Assembly (NCBI GenBank): GCA_964648295.1
Contig: CAZYNH010000007.1
Location: forward strand, 62,001-126,000
DNA: 64,000 nt
DNA from: UBA4055 sp964648295
Lineage (GTDB): Bacteria; UBA4055
Direction: 5' to 3'
Shown here: in pieces, positions 8,767-17,424 of the stretch
Position numbering within the stretch: position 1 is the first letter of the stretch
Layout of the letters: every line of letters starts with the position of its first letter
Program-made: the position numbers and the translations under genes
The notes under the pieces: model-generated
Seen by the model: the letters and a program-made list of their open reading frames with translations, nothing else
Database searches by the model: none
Told to the model about the DNA's origin: nothing

Positions 8767-8796
8767 TAAAAAAACCGGCGCTGAGGCCGGTTTTTA
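8767..8796 (-). terminator. Intrinsic terminator of the primary sigma factor gene
   Basis: In transcript orientation the stem ACCGGC / GCCGGT encloses a short loop and is followed by a run of six T residues. It lies just after the sigma gene stop codon. Confidence 0.8.
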
Positions 8797-8800
8797 AATT

Positions 8801-9658
8801 CTATCTGTCGAGATACATTTTAAGTGTCTTCGACCTCGATTTGTGCCTTAATCTCTGAAGAGCTTTCTCCTTGATCTGCCTTATTCTTTCCCTGGTCAGA
8901 GAAAGTTCCTGGCCTATCTCCTCAAGCGTAAGCGGTTCATAACGGTCTATCCCGAAATACATCGTAATGACCTCTTTTTCTCTCTGCGACAGGGTTGCGA
9001 GAGCTCTTTCGATCTCGACCGAAAGAGAAAAATCGGTGATCTCGGAGTCAGGCTGCGGCGACTGGTCGCTTTTTAAAACGTCGATGAGTCTGTTGTCCTC
9101 GCCGTCCTTAATAGGCGAGTCAATGGAAAGATGCTGGCCGGAGATCTTTAAAGTGTTGTAGATCTCGTCTTCAGTTGTGTCCATAATGCCCGCTATCTCT
9201 TCCATGGTCGGTTCCCTTTCGAACTTGTTCTGGAGAGCCGATCTTGTTTTGTGTATCTTGTTCAGAACGGATATTTTGTTAGACGGCAGCCTGACTACCC
9301 TGGACTGTTCGGCCAGTGCCTGAAGTATTGACTGTCTTATCCACCATACCGCATAAGATATGAACTTGTATCCTTTTGTTTCATCGAACCTGGAGGCCGC
9401 CTTGATAAGACCGAGATTCCCCTCGTTGATAAGGTCATTAAAGCTTAAACCCTGGTTCTTGTACTGCTTGGCGACAGATACTACGAACCTGAGATTCGAC
9501 TTTATCATCTTTTCTTTTGCTTTCTGGGCTTTGATGCCTTTTGTTTTCATGATCCTGGTCAGTTCGACCTCTTCTTCAGCGGTGAGAAGGTTTTCCCTGC
9601 TGATTTCCTTGAGATATTCGTTGAGTGATTTGTTGGAGCGATATCCTACATACATCAT
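8801..9658 (-). CDS. rpoD: Primary RNA polymerase sigma factor (RpoD/SigA type, short form)
   Basis: This 285-residue sigma-70 protein begins directly with region 1.2 (LNEYLKEISRENLLTAEEE) and lacks region 1.1 and the non-conserved insert, as do the short primary sigmas of FCB bacteria. Region 2 contains the -10-melting stretch GYKFISYAVWWIRQSI; region 3 is EREPTMEEIAGIM; region 4 carries the helix-turn-helix LTLEEIGQELSLTRERIRQI that reads the -35 box. The completeness of regions 2-4 marks it as a group 1 or 2 factor. Two adjacent ATGs (9658 and 9655) are possible starts. The promoters in the window (TTGnnn-17-TAnnnT) match what such a factor should read. Confidence 0.93.
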   Translation of the reverse strand: MMYVGYRSNKSLNEYLKEISRENLLTAEEEVELTRIMKTKGIKAQKAKEKMIKSNLRFVVSVAKQYKNQGLSFNDLINEGNLGLIKAASRFDETKGYKFISYAVWWIRQSILQALAEQSRVVRLPSNKISVLNKIHKTRSALQNKFEREPTMEEIAGIMDTTEDEIYNTLKISGQHLSIDSPIKDGEDNRLIDVLKSDQSPQPDSEITDFSLSVEIERALATLSQREKEVITMYFGIDRYEPLTLEEIGQELSLTRERIRQIKEKALQRLRHKSRSKTLKMYLDR

Positions 9659-9730
9659 AATACGATTACCTTCCTTTTGGAAAATTTATAGCTATTTTAA
9701 AGTGTTTGTGCCTGCGGCAGCGAACTTCCA

Positions 9731-9759
9731 AATATAACAAAAAAAAATAAAATATGCAA
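9731..9759 (-). promoter_or_regulatory. Promoter of the sigma factor gene
   Basis: On the minus strand TTGCAT (9759-9754) and TATATT (9736-9731) are 17 nt apart, leaving a leader of about 65 nt before the sigma start codon. The spacer is very T-rich. Confidence 0.6.
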
Positions 9760-9804
9760 CATAAATATTTAAAAACTTTAATAAAAATAATAAGATTATT
9801 TCTG

Positions 9805-9833
9805 TTGACTATGAAAGAGAAAATTCTTAAATT
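9805..9833 (+). promoter_or_regulatory. Promoter of ppdK
   Basis: TTGACT (9805-9810) and TAAATT (9828-9833) are 17 nt apart, about 50 nt before the ppdK start codon. It is identical in both hexamers to the tupA promoter. Confidence 0.7.
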
Positions 9834-9882
9834 CCGCACGCATTGAAACCGATAGCGAAAACATTAAGATAAGGCGGAAAAA

Positions 9883-12582
9883 ATGACAAAAAAATTCGTT
9901 TACGACTTCAGCGAAGGCGATGCCTCGATGAAGGAAGTTCTCGGCGGAAAGGGCGCGAACCTTGCCGAGATGACAAAGATCGGCATACCGGTACCTCCGG
10001 GATTTACGATCTCAACTGAAGCCTGCCAGGATTATTACAAAGACGGGAAGAACAGGATGTCGGATGAGATAATAGCCGAATATAAAGAGCATCTTAAAGC
10101 AGTTGAGGCCAAGATGGGCAAGAAGCTGGGCGACAATGACGACCCGCTGCTTCTGTCAGTAAGGTCCGGTGCGGCTGCATCCATGCCCGGCATGATGGAT
10201 ACGGTTCTCAACCTGGGTCTGAACGATGTTTCTGTTGAAGGTCTTATCAAAAAAACAGGGAACAGAAGGTTCGGATACGATTCATACAGAAGGTTCATCC
10301 AGATGTTCGGCGATGTTGTCATGGGAGTTCCGGGAGATGTTTTTGAAAAAGAACTCCATGCGGTAAAAGAGGCTAAAGGCGCGAAAGTTGACACCGACCT
10401 TACCGCCGACGACCTAAAAGAAGTTATTGTAAGGTTCGAGAAAGCCGTTGAAAAAGCAAAAGGCAAAAAATTCCCGCAGAACCCGCATGAACAGCTTCAC
10501 ATGTCGATAGAAGCCGTATTCAGGTCATGGAACAACGACAGGGCGATCCTGTACAGAAAACTCAACGACCTTAAAAACCTTGCCGGAACAGCAGTCAATG
10601 TTCAGGTCATGGTATTCGGCAATAAAGGCGAAACAAGCGGCACGGGCGTATGTTTCACAAGAAATCCGAGCACGGGCGAGAACAAGTTCTACGGCGAATA
10701 TCTGATGAACGCTCAGGGAGAGGATGTAGTTGCAGGGATCAGAACGCCCCAGCCGATCGAGACATTAAAAGATCAGAATAAGGCTGTATACGAAGAACTT
10801 GTATCATACAGGGACAGACTGGAAAAACACTATTCAGATATGCAGGATATGGAGTTCACTATAGAAGAAGGAAAGCTCTGGATGCTCCAGACCAGGAACG
10901 GGAAGAGAACCGCGGCGGCAGCCGTCAAAATGGCAGTCGATATGTGCGGGGAAGGCCTGATAGACAAGGAAAAGGCAGTCCTAAGGGTAAAACCCTCTCA
11001 GCTTGACCAGCTTCTTCATCCGCAGCTCGACATGAAGGTTGTAAAAGGAATGAAATCTTTGGCCAAAGGGCTTCCCGCATCGCCGGGAGCGGCTGTCGGT
11101 AAGATAGTATTCGACGCGCATCTCGCCCACGAAAAGAACGAGGAAGGCGAAAAAGTGATACTGGTAAGGAACGAGACATCACCCGAAGACCTTATCGGGA
11201 TGAACGCGTCGCAGGGTATCCTTACCGCGAGAGGAGGAATGACTTCGCACGCCGCGGTAGTAGCAAGGGGAATGGGAAAATGCTGCGTGGCCGGCTGCTC
11301 TGATGCAAAGATAAACGAAGATGAGAAGACGCTTGTTTTCGGCGATAAAACATTTAAAGAAGGCGATGTGATCACCCTGAACGGAAGCGAGGGCACCGTT
11401 TACGAGGGCGCTATTCCTGTAGTTGACCCTGAGCTGTCAGGTGATTTCGGAACGCTGATGGAATGGGCGGACGAATTCAGAGAACTTCTGATTAAGACCA
11501 ATGCCGACACTCCTCACGACACGGCAGTAGCTGTAAAATTCGGCGCGGAAGGAATAGGGCTCTGCAGGACAGAGCACATGTTCTTTGAAGCCGGAAGGAT
11601 AAAGGCCGTAAGGGAAATGATAGTAGCTAAAACGACAGCCGACAGGGAAAAAGCGCTCGCAAAGATAGAGCCTTTCCAGCAGAAGGATTTCGAGGAAATG
11701 TTCGCGGTGCTTGAAGGCAGACCGATGATTATCAGGCTTCTCGATCCTCCGCTGCACGAGTTCCTTCCGAGAGAGGAAGAGGATATCGCCGGAGTGGCGA
11801 AAGAAATTGGAGTAACAGTTGATCAGCTGAAGCATACAATAGAAAGCCTCCACGAATTCAACCCGATGCTCGGATTCAGAGGCTGCAGGCTCGCGATAGT
11901 TTATCCCGAGATAGCTAAAATGCAGGCGAGAGCTATTTTCAAAGCCGCTTTAAAGGTTCAGGGTTCAAAACCGTGGGTAGAAGTTCCTCTGACCGGAAAG
12001 CTGAACGAATACACTATCGTTAAAGATATAATAGAGGCTGTTGCCGTAGAGCTCGGCGCAAAAGGCAAAGTTGACTATAAGATCGGAACAATGATAGAAG
12101 TGCCGAGAGCCGCACTGACAGCCGACGAATTCGCGCCTTACTGCGATTTCATGAGCTTCGGCACCAACGACCTTACCCAGATGACCTGCGGATTCTCAAG
12201 AGACGACGCCGGAAGCTTCTTAACAAAATATGTTGATATGAATATTTATGAAAAAGACCCGTTCCAGACGATTGACAGGGACGGCGTCGGCAAACTTATG
12301 CAGCACTGCGTAATAACCGCGAAAGAAGCTAATCCTGAGATCCACATCGGTATCTGCGGAGAGCACGGCGGGGATCCGGATTCGGTAGAGTTCTGCCACA
12401 TGATAGGGCTTGACGAAGTCAGCTGCTCGCCTTACAGGGTGCCGATCGCAAGACTGGCTGCCGCTCACGCCGCGATAGAATATCCTTATGAGGAATGCGG
12501 CTGCGGATGCGGGGACGAGGAGTGCGAATGCGAAGAGGACGATCACGGCCATGACTGCGGCTGCGGGCACGACCGCCACTAG
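9883..12582 (+). CDS. ppdK: Pyruvate, phosphate dikinase with Cys/His-rich C-terminal tail
   Basis: This 899-residue enzyme interconverts PEP, AMP and PPi with pyruvate, ATP and Pi; anaerobes often use it in PPi-linked glycolysis. The N-terminal nucleotide-binding domain starts GGKGANLAEM and includes SVRSGAAASMPGMMDTVLNLG. The swivelling domain has GGMTSHAAVVARGMG with the phosphorylated histidine His456. The C-terminal TIM barrel has GLCRTEHMFF, GFRGCRL, FGTNDLTQMT and GICGEHGGDP with the catalytic Cys. The family normally ends just after the VPIARLAAAHAAI helix. Here about 35 more residues follow, rich in Cys, His and acidic residues (EECGCGCGDEEC, then HDCGCGH), which look metal-binding. 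Expression is from its own promoter, and a terminator follows. Confidence 0.96.
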   Translation: MTKKFVYDFSEGDASMKEVLGGKGANLAEMTKIGIPVPPGFTISTEACQDYYKDGKNRMSDEIIAEYKEHLKAVEAKMGKKLGDNDDPLLLSVRSGAAASMPGMMDTVLNLGLNDVSVEGLIKKTGNRRFGYDSYRRFIQMFGDVVMGVPGDVFEKELHAVKEAKGAKVDTDLTADDLKEVIVRFEKAVEKAKGKKFPQNPHEQLHMSIEAVFRSWNNDRAILYRKLNDLKNLAGTAVNVQVMVFGNKGETSGTGVCFTRNPSTGENKFYGEYLMNAQGEDVVAGIRTPQPIETLKDQNKAVYEELVSYRDRLEKHYSDMQDMEFTIEEGKLWMLQTRNGKRTAAAAVKMAVDMCGEGLIDKEKAVLRVKPSQLDQLLHPQLDMKVVKGMKSLAKGLPASPGAAVGKIVFDAHLAHEKNEEGEKVILVRNETSPEDLIGMNASQGILTARGGMTSHAAVVARGMGKCCVAGCSDAKINEDEKTLVFGDKTFKEGDVITLNGSEGTVYEGAIPVVDPELSGDFGTLMEWADEFRELLIKTNADTPHDTAVAVKFGAEGIGLCRTEHMFFEAGRIKAVREMIVAKTTADREKALAKIEPFQQKDFEEMFAVLEGRPMIIRLLDPPLHEFLPREEEDIAGVAKEIGVTVDQLKHTIESLHEFNPMLGFRGCRLAIVYPEIAKMQARAIFKAALKVQGSKPWVEVPLTGKLNEYTIVKDIIEAVAVELGAKGKVDYKIGTMIEVPRAALTADEFAPYCDFMSFGTNDLTQMTCGFSRDDAGSFLTKYVDMNIYEKDPFQTIDRDGVGKLMQHCVITAKEANPEIHIGICGEHGGDPDSVEFCHMIGLDEVSCSPYRVPIARLAAAHAAIEYPYEECGCGCGDEECECEEDDHGHDCGCGHDRH

Positions 12583-12599
12583 ACTGATCTATTAATAAA

Positions 12600-12629
12600 T
12601 AAAAAAGGCCGCGCGAAGCGGCTTTTTTT
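12600..12629. terminator. Bidirectional terminator between ppdK and the SOR-like gene
   Basis: GCCGC (12608-12612), loop GCGAA and GCGGC (12618-12622) are flanked by an A-run on the left and a T-run on the right. It can therefore end transcripts from both converging genes. Confidence 0.85.
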
Positions 12630-12630
12630 A

Positions 12631-13092
12631 TTATTTCGTTTTGACAGGTATCTGCGGTGCCTTAATATCCTTCTTTATTGGCGTTTCGTCTTTAACAGGT
12701 TCGCCTTCTTTTACCTTAGTCTCTTCGGGAACTTCCTTTTTCAATTGATCCTTACTTCCTACAGTTATCGAATGATCCTTGTTCCCGAGTTTGTTGCATT
12801 TTGTTTTGATCGTTATCTTGTCGCCGTCTTTTGCCTCAGGTATCTTGAACATCAGGTCTCCGGACGCAATGTTATCCTGAAGAGAAAGCGTCTGGGTTAT
12901 CACCGTTTTCCCGTTAAGCTCGATCTTTACCTCGGAGATGTAGTGGTCCTTACCGTCTTTGACCGGGTGGAGGTAAGTAAGAGCTAAGTTCTTTGCTGAA
13001 GGGCTGAACTTGGCCCTGATCTCGGTGACGGGGTGGGAGTAGAGCGCTGAGGTTAAAGCGATACAGATAATAACAGCTGTCAGTTTTTTCAT
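12631..13092 (-). CDS. Secreted protein with superoxide-reductase (desulfoferrodoxin-like) fold
   Basis: This 153-residue protein has a signal peptide ending near ALYSHP. Residues about 30-115 look like the beta-sandwich of desulfoferrodoxin/superoxide reductase: LHPVKDGKDHYISEVKIELNG corresponds to the His-rich iron-binding turn and IKTKCNKLGNKD to the Cys-Asn turn. In true enzymes four His and one Cys bind iron. Here two His and the Cys align, but the His after the Cys-Asn pair is missing (LG instead of HG), so activity is uncertain. The last 35 residues are a charged, Pro/Lys/Glu-rich tail. It starts 19 nt after the small membrane protein gene, behind an AAGGAG site, and is probably cotranscribed with it. 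Confidence 0.65.
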   Translation of the reverse strand: MKKLTAVIICIALTSALYSHPVTEIRAKFSPSAKNLALTYLHPVKDGKDHYISEVKIELNGKTVITQTLSLQDNIASGDLMFKIPEAKDGDKITIKTKCNKLGNKDHSITVGSKDQLKKEVPEETKVKEGEPVKDETPIKKDIKAPQIPVKTK

Positions 13093-13111
13093 GTTCGTCT
13101 CCTTATAAAAG

Positions 13112-13291
13112 TTAGGTTTTCAAATAAATTACTATGCCTGCGTGCAAAGTGGCGAAAACGAGTGCGGTAAAGGCTATCCTTTTATGCCATTTCGGATGGA
13201 GTTTTATTCTCCTTATGCCGGTAAGTACAGCAAGAAGTATCAGAACATAGGTAACTATGCCGAACGGCATTACCAGATCATAAAGTCCCAT
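13112..13291 (-). CDS. Small two-helix membrane protein of 59 residues with conserved-looking His
   Basis: The frame runs from the ATG at 13291 (preceded by GGAGAA) to TAA at 13114-13112. The protein has two hydrophobic helices (about residues 8-26 and 39-57) joined by a basic loop containing HPKWHKR. His32, His36 and His50 could bind haem as in cytochrome b561-like or ferric-reductase-like membrane proteins, but it is only half the size of those families. It directly precedes the SOR-like gene, so a role in electron delivery to that protein is conceivable. Function is not established. Confidence 0.65.
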   Translation of the reverse strand: MGLYDLVMPFGIVTYVLILLAVLTGIRRIKLHPKWHKRIAFTALVFATLHAGIVIYLKT

Positions 13292-13359
13292 TACTTTTCT
13301 CCGTTATTTGAACGATATTAAAATATAACACGCAAATGTGATGTAAAACAAGAAAAAAA

Positions 13360-14370
13360 TTATTCGAGTTTTCCGAAAACTGTTATCTCATTTCTGTCGT
13401 GATAGAGGTGTTTTATATCTGATCTGAGACATCTTTTATTAAGTATAGATTCACCTGAATTGAGTTTTTTAAGAAGTTCATGCGGCTTTACGCGGCCGAA
13501 TTTTAAGTTCACTATAAATCTTCTGCACCACCCGTTCATAATCCACTTTTCTACTTGTTTCAGGACCATATTCGGATGCTCCACCATGTCGCAGAACAGC
13601 CAGTCGTATTTTCTGTCCGGTTCAAAAGTGAACGCATCGACGGAGAGCCGCCTGATGTTCGCGTTGTTCCGGGCTCCGGCTTTCAGTTCGCCGTTATCAA
13701 CGGCGGTAACCCTTGCCCCGCGCTTTGCCGCGCTGTAGCTCCACCCGCCCGGCGCTGCGCCCAGGTCGCATACCGTTTCGCCGGTTCCCGGCTCACAGCC
13801 GAAAGCGCGGTACGCCTCCTCGATCTTGAGATACGATCTCGACGGCGCCGCCGGATCATCCGAAACGCGCCTCTGCCCGAACCAGATGAACTCCGTGGAA
13901 AGCCACACTTTCCCGAAACCGGAGAAATAGAGAAAGAGCCCTTCATATCTTCCGCGCTCCGCGGGCAGGTCGAACCGGGACAGCCTGGCTATTTTACCGC
14001 CGATCTTTTTCAGGTCGATAAGCACACGGCCGCATACGGCGGATTCTCTTTTTCCCAATCCCTTCACAGACGGGTCAGACGCTGATAAAAAATGCCAGCT
14101 GTACCCGAATTTCTTATTCCTATTTATATTGAAGAACCTTTCGGCTATATCTTTTCCGAGACCGTTCACCGAAGTCCCCTCCAGCATCTGAGGCGTGATC
14201 AGGCAGAAATGCGGAAAGCAGTGATCTTTAACTTCACCGGTTTTCCCGTCATCTTTTACGGCCATGACCGATCCGGGAAGTATTTCAAGGATACGGAATC
14301 CTTTATCTGAAAGTTCGTCAGAGAGATGATCTTCGTAACCGCCGCTGCAACTGAATATGAATTTAGCCAT
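13360..14370 (-). CDS. RlmM-like (FtsJ-domain) 23S rRNA 2'-O-methyltransferase
   Basis: This 336-residue protein has a THUMP-like N-terminal part (residues about 1-170) and a C-terminal Rossmann-type FtsJ methylase domain. The SAM-binding motif I is VCDLGAAPGGWSY. The catalytic tetrad of FtsJ enzymes (K-D-K-E) can be placed at the lysine of SRSYLKIEEA, the Asp of WLFCDMVEHP, the Lys of FIVNLKFG and the Glu of DRNEITVF. This order matches RlmM, which methylates C2498 of 23S rRNA in Escherichia coli. Sequence identity cannot be measured here, so the gene name is withheld. The start has an AGAGGG site. Confidence 0.8.
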   Translation of the reverse strand: MAKFIFSCSGGYEDHLSDELSDKGFRILEILPGSVMAVKDDGKTGEVKDHCFPHFCLITPQMLEGTSVNGLGKDIAERFFNINRNKKFGYSWHFLSASDPSVKGLGKRESAVCGRVLIDLKKIGGKIARLSRFDLPAERGRYEGLFLYFSGFGKVWLSTEFIWFGQRRVSDDPAAPSRSYLKIEEAYRAFGCEPGTGETVCDLGAAPGGWSYSAAKRGARVTAVDNGELKAGARNNANIRRLSVDAFTFEPDRKYDWLFCDMVEHPNMVLKQVEKWIMNGWCRRFIVNLKFGRVKPHELLKKLNSGESILNKRCLRSDIKHLYHDRNEITVFGKLE

Positions 14371-14472
14371 ATACCCTCTTTATGATGCTTACCCGTAATT
14401 TACGTAAAATCACTTGATTTGGAAAGTTAAATTGGTTACTATGTTAAAAAAACAGTATGCGGGGTGTTAATA

Positions 14473-15363
14473 ATGACGATGTATAAAAAGATTATTCCGA
14501 CTCTGATCCTGATTCTGTCCCTGATCTTAACATCGGCGGAAAAGGGCAATTTTTTATGGAAGGCGACAAAAGGGGAGTCAGCGGCATTTCTTTTAGGCTC
14601 GATCCACATAGTACCGGACGACATATATCCTCTGAACAGCGCGATAGAAAAGGCATTCGAGAGTTCCGATCTTCTGGCGGTGGAAGCCGATATGAGCAGT
14701 CTCGATCAGACGAAGGTGCAGATGCTTACTATGCAGAAAGGTCTATACCTTGATGGCAATTCGCTTGAAAAAGTACTAGATTATGAAACATACAGATCTT
14801 TGGAGGCCGCGCTCGACAGCCTGAAACTTTTAAGCATTTCTCAGGTTAAGATCATGAAGCCGTGGCTTGCGGCCATAACGGTGCCCCAGCTGCTCATCAT
14901 GAAATACGGTTACAGCCTCGACAACGGGATAGACATGCACTTCCTCAAAGCCGCGAAGAAGAGGAATATGAAAATACTCGAACTCGAATCGGCCGAATTC
15001 CAGATCGAACTCATCAGCGGATTTTCAGAGGATCTGCAGGTAAGATTTTTAAAGAGCGCGCTTAAAGAGACGGGAAATTTCAAGCAGAAATTCGATCAAA
15101 TGGTCTCGGCCTGGAAAAAAGGCGACGCGAAGGGGATGGACAAAATAATCAACGACGAGCTGAAGAAAGATAAAGAGCTCGCGCCCGTTTACGATAAGCT
15201 CATCGGCGAGAGGAACATAACAATGACCGGTAAAATTGACGGGTGGCTCAAAGAGAATAAAAAAGAAACATATTTCATAGTCGTCGGGGCAGGCCATTTA
15301 ACCGGGAACGGCGGCATAGTCGAACTGCTCAAAAAGAAGGGCTATAAGCTAGAAAAGCTTTAG
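14473..15363 (+). CDS. TraB/GumN family secreted protein
   Basis: The protein (296 residues from ATG 14473) begins with a signal peptide, MTMYKKIIPTLILILSL, and continues with the family motif FLWKATKGESAAFLLGSIHIVPDD. Further landmarks are LLAVEADMS, a central helical part, and the C-terminal YFIVVGAGHLTGNGG with the conserved GxGH. TraB/GumN proteins share the erythromycin-esterase-like (EreA/ChaN) fold and may be periplasmic peptidases or haem binders; no activity is proven for this type. An in-frame GTG at 14464 is possible, but GGGGTG at 14461-14466 serves better as the binding site for the ATG at 14473. It converges on the next gene with a 4-nt overlap. Confidence 0.82.
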   Translation: MTMYKKIIPTLILILSLILTSAEKGNFLWKATKGESAAFLLGSIHIVPDDIYPLNSAIEKAFESSDLLAVEADMSSLDQTKVQMLTMQKGLYLDGNSLEKVLDYETYRSLEAALDSLKLLSISQVKIMKPWLAAITVPQLLIMKYGYSLDNGIDMHFLKAAKKRNMKILELESAEFQIELISGFSEDLQVRFLKSALKETGNFKQKFDQMVSAWKKGDAKGMDKIINDELKKDKELAPVYDKLIGERNITMTGKIDGWLKENKKETYFIVVGAGHLTGNGGIVELLKKKGYKLEKL

Positions 15364-15905
15364 GGTTTGAATTTTGCCCTGAACTCCTCGTCCAAGATGT
15401 CCATATAAACATCATCATATTCGACGCCTTTCACCACCACATTCTTCCTTCTGCGGCCGATCTCCTTAAAACCGATCTTCTTATACGAAGCGATAGCCCT
15501 TTCGTTGAACGAGAACACCTTGAGCATCACATTCCGAAAGTTCAGATAGTCGAACCCGTACGACAAAAGCAGCGACAGAGCCTCAGTCCCGAAACCCCTG
15601 CTCCAATACTCCCGATTGCCGATAAAGATCCCGCACTCCGCGTTCCGTTCGTGGTGATTTATCTTAAAAAAACCGCAGTTCCCGATCACTTCGTCCTTCA
15701 CATTATCAACGATCGCGTAATGGTGCTCCTTTGACAGCTTCTCCAGAACCTCCCTCTCCGTTCCGAGGCTGAAATTGTGCGTATAATTCCCCAGGTTCGA
15801 AGTCACCTCAAGGTCGTTCATCCATTTCGTATAAAGCGGAAAATCCTCAACATTAATAGGCGACAGATAGCACTTTTCGCCCGAGATCTTCTTAAAATAC
15901 AGCAT
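15360..15905 (-). CDS. GNAT acetyltransferase, RimJ/RimL type
   Basis: From the ATG at 15905, preceded by GGGGAGG, this encodes 181 residues. It has the RimJ/RimL pattern: LSPINVEDFPLYTKWMND at the N-terminus, VIGNCGFFKIN, the acetyl-CoA loop region REYWSRGFGTEALSLLL and NFRNVMLKVFSFNERAIASYKKIGF. Such enzymes acetylate amino groups of small molecules or protein N-termini; the substrate is unknown. The frame stays open 64 codons further upstream, but that stretch is basic, lacks a ribosome binding site and is not part of the fold. Confidence 0.82.
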   Translation of the reverse strand: MLYFKKISGEKCYLSPINVEDFPLYTKWMNDLEVTSNLGNYTHNFSLGTEREVLEKLSKEHHYAIVDNVKDEVIGNCGFFKINHHERNAECGIFIGNREYWSRGFGTEALSLLLSYGFDYLNFRNVMLKVFSFNERAIASYKKIGFKEIGRRRKNVVVKGVEYDDVYMDILDEEFRAKFKP

Positions 15906-16110
15906 ACACAGCCTCCCCTTTTTTGTCCGACACCGCAATCTAAACAAAATACGGGGGAAGTTCAAGGGAAAGAAATTTCCTGATTTAAATCGCAATATTG
16001 TGCATAATTTTGTCGGCAAGAAGACCGCAGTGAAATATTTTCCCTTTTTTATTGCTTTATCCCTGTCAAATTGTTTAATTTTATTCAAATAATACAAAGT
16101 AGGAGTTCTT

Positions 16111-16713
16111 ATGCCCTGCGAACGGAATCATATTGGTTGCTCTGTTTTCGACAATCTTTCATTTTCTGTGATCGTTATTGACAAAAACTACAATGTTCTT
16201 GACATGAATAAAAAGGCCTCGGAATTCCTTGAAGGTGATGGGGGTAAAAGGACGAAATGTTATAATCTTACCCACAACAGAGAAAAACGGTGCTGGGAAT
16301 ACGGTGAGGATTGTCCTATGAAGGAATGTATGGAGACCAAGCAGTTCACGCGGGTGGTTCATAAGCACATTTATGAGGGTAAAGAGGTTTTTGAGGAAAT
16401 TACCGCGACCCCTATTCTTGACGAAAAAGGAGACCTTCTGTACATTATTGAGGAACTGCGCGACATTTCAAAGCTTCTCAAGCTCGAAACGGTGATCAAC
16501 AGCCTGAGGAAGGAGGTCAAGACCCTTCAGGAACTTCTGCCTATCTGCGCATCGTGCAAGAAGATCAGGGATGACGAAGGCTACTGGTCGGAAGTTGACA
16601 GGTATATTTCCGACAGGTCGGAGATTAAATTCTCGCACTCGCTCTGCCCGGACTGCCTTAAAGATCTTTATCCTGAGATCGCGGAAAAATTGAAAAATAA
16701 GAATAAGGCATAA
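16111..16713 (+). CDS. Stand-alone PAS sensor protein with C-terminal Cys-rich module
   Basis: This 200-residue protein opens with Cys-rich MPCERNHIGCSVFDNL and a PAS domain (about 12-125) containing VIVIDKNYNVLDMNKKA and a cluster of four Cys at KCYNL...CWEYGEDCPMKEC. A linker helix leads to LLPICASCKKIRDDEGYW and the end motif FSHSLCPDCLKDLYPE, a paired CxxC module often found at the end of PAS proteins. No kinase, cyclase or DNA-binding domain follows, so it must signal through a partner or act by itself. The Cys pairs suggest metal or redox sensing. The start has an AGGAG site. The next gene begins 4 nt after its stop. Confidence 0.78.
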   Translation: MPCERNHIGCSVFDNLSFSVIVIDKNYNVLDMNKKASEFLEGDGGKRTKCYNLTHNREKRCWEYGEDCPMKECMETKQFTRVVHKHIYEGKEVFEEITATPILDEKGDLLYIIEELRDISKLLKLETVINSLRKEVKTLQELLPICASCKKIRDDEGYWSEVDRYISDRSEIKFSHSLCPDCLKDLYPEIAEKLKNKNKA

Positions 16714-16717
16714 ATTA

Positions 16718-17371
16718 ATGTTCGAAAAACTTGTTAATGCACTCAAGGCAAGAGCCAAGCCCGCATATGACCCGTCCGTTCTAAACGACAGAGTGGCTAT
16801 GCTGACAGAGTGGTCGCCGCTTGTCAGGGGCGGAGCGAATTTTAAGACTCACAAGCTTGTTCAGGTCTATCAGAGCAGATATGAGTTCAGGGCCGGGCTG
16901 GGAATGAAAGCGTTTTCGGCGGTTTTTTCTCTTATGGGTCTGTTCTTTGCGCTTATGGCCGGCGGGGCAGGTATTTTTCAAAAGGATTTTCCTATTGCTG
17001 TCGCTCTTTTTATGAGCCTTTTCGGCCTCGTGTTCGTCTTTATCGGCATTGCTATATACTGGACATCCTCCTCCCCGCGCGTGTTCGACAAGGAAGCCGG
17101 GTTTTACTGGAAGGGAAGAACGGAACCTAACCTGATGATAAATCCTGAATATCAGAATTGCACAAAACTTACTGAAATCCATGCCGTTCAGTTAATCTCG
17201 GAATATGTGAGCGGCAACAAAAGCTCATATACCAGCTACGAACTGAATCTGGTGCTGAAAGACGGGCGCAGGATAAATGTGACCGATCACGGAAATTACG
17301 AATCCGTTAAGCGGGACGCGGAAACGATCGCAGGTTTTTTAAATATTCCCGTATGGAACGCGGCAGGATAA
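16718..17371 (+). CDS. Membrane protein with two central helices, function unknown
   Basis: This 217-residue protein starts 4 nt after the PAS protein stop. Two hydrophobic helices lie at about residues 65-85 and 92-113 (FSLMGLFFALMAGG and SLFGLVFVFIGIAIYW). The C-terminal part is soluble and beta-rich, including FYWKGRTEPN, LTEIHAVQLISEY, SYELNLVLKDGRRINVTDHG and AETIAGFLNIPVW. That arrangement resembles uncharacterised DUF3592- or PH-like membrane proteins, but I cannot assign one. Its position suggests an operon with the PAS sensor. Confidence 0.7.
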   Translation: MFEKLVNALKARAKPAYDPSVLNDRVAMLTEWSPLVRGGANFKTHKLVQVYQSRYEFRAGLGMKAFSAVFSLMGLFFALMAGGAGIFQKDFPIAVALFMSLFGLVFVFIGIAIYWTSSSPRVFDKEAGFYWKGRTEPNLMINPEYQNCTKLTEIHAVQLISEYVSGNKSSYTSYELNLVLKDGRRINVTDHGNYESVKRDAETIAGFLNIPVWNAAG

Positions 17372-17378
17372 TTTTTTA

Positions 17379-17407
17379 TTGATTATCTTAAAATATTACT
17401 TTATTAT
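17379..17407 (+). promoter_or_regulatory. Promoter of tRNA-Ser
   Basis: TTGATT (17379-17384) and TATTAT (17402-17407) are 17 nt apart and end 17 nt before the tRNA 5' end. It may also drive the MFS gene downstream. Confidence 0.65.
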
Positions 17408-17424
17408 ACAGCTCGTTTTTTGAC

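Noticed and set aside
15906..16097. Extension of the GNAT gene by 64 codons
   Set aside because: The stretch is basic and not part of the fold, and the GGGGAGG site lies directly before the ATG at 15905.
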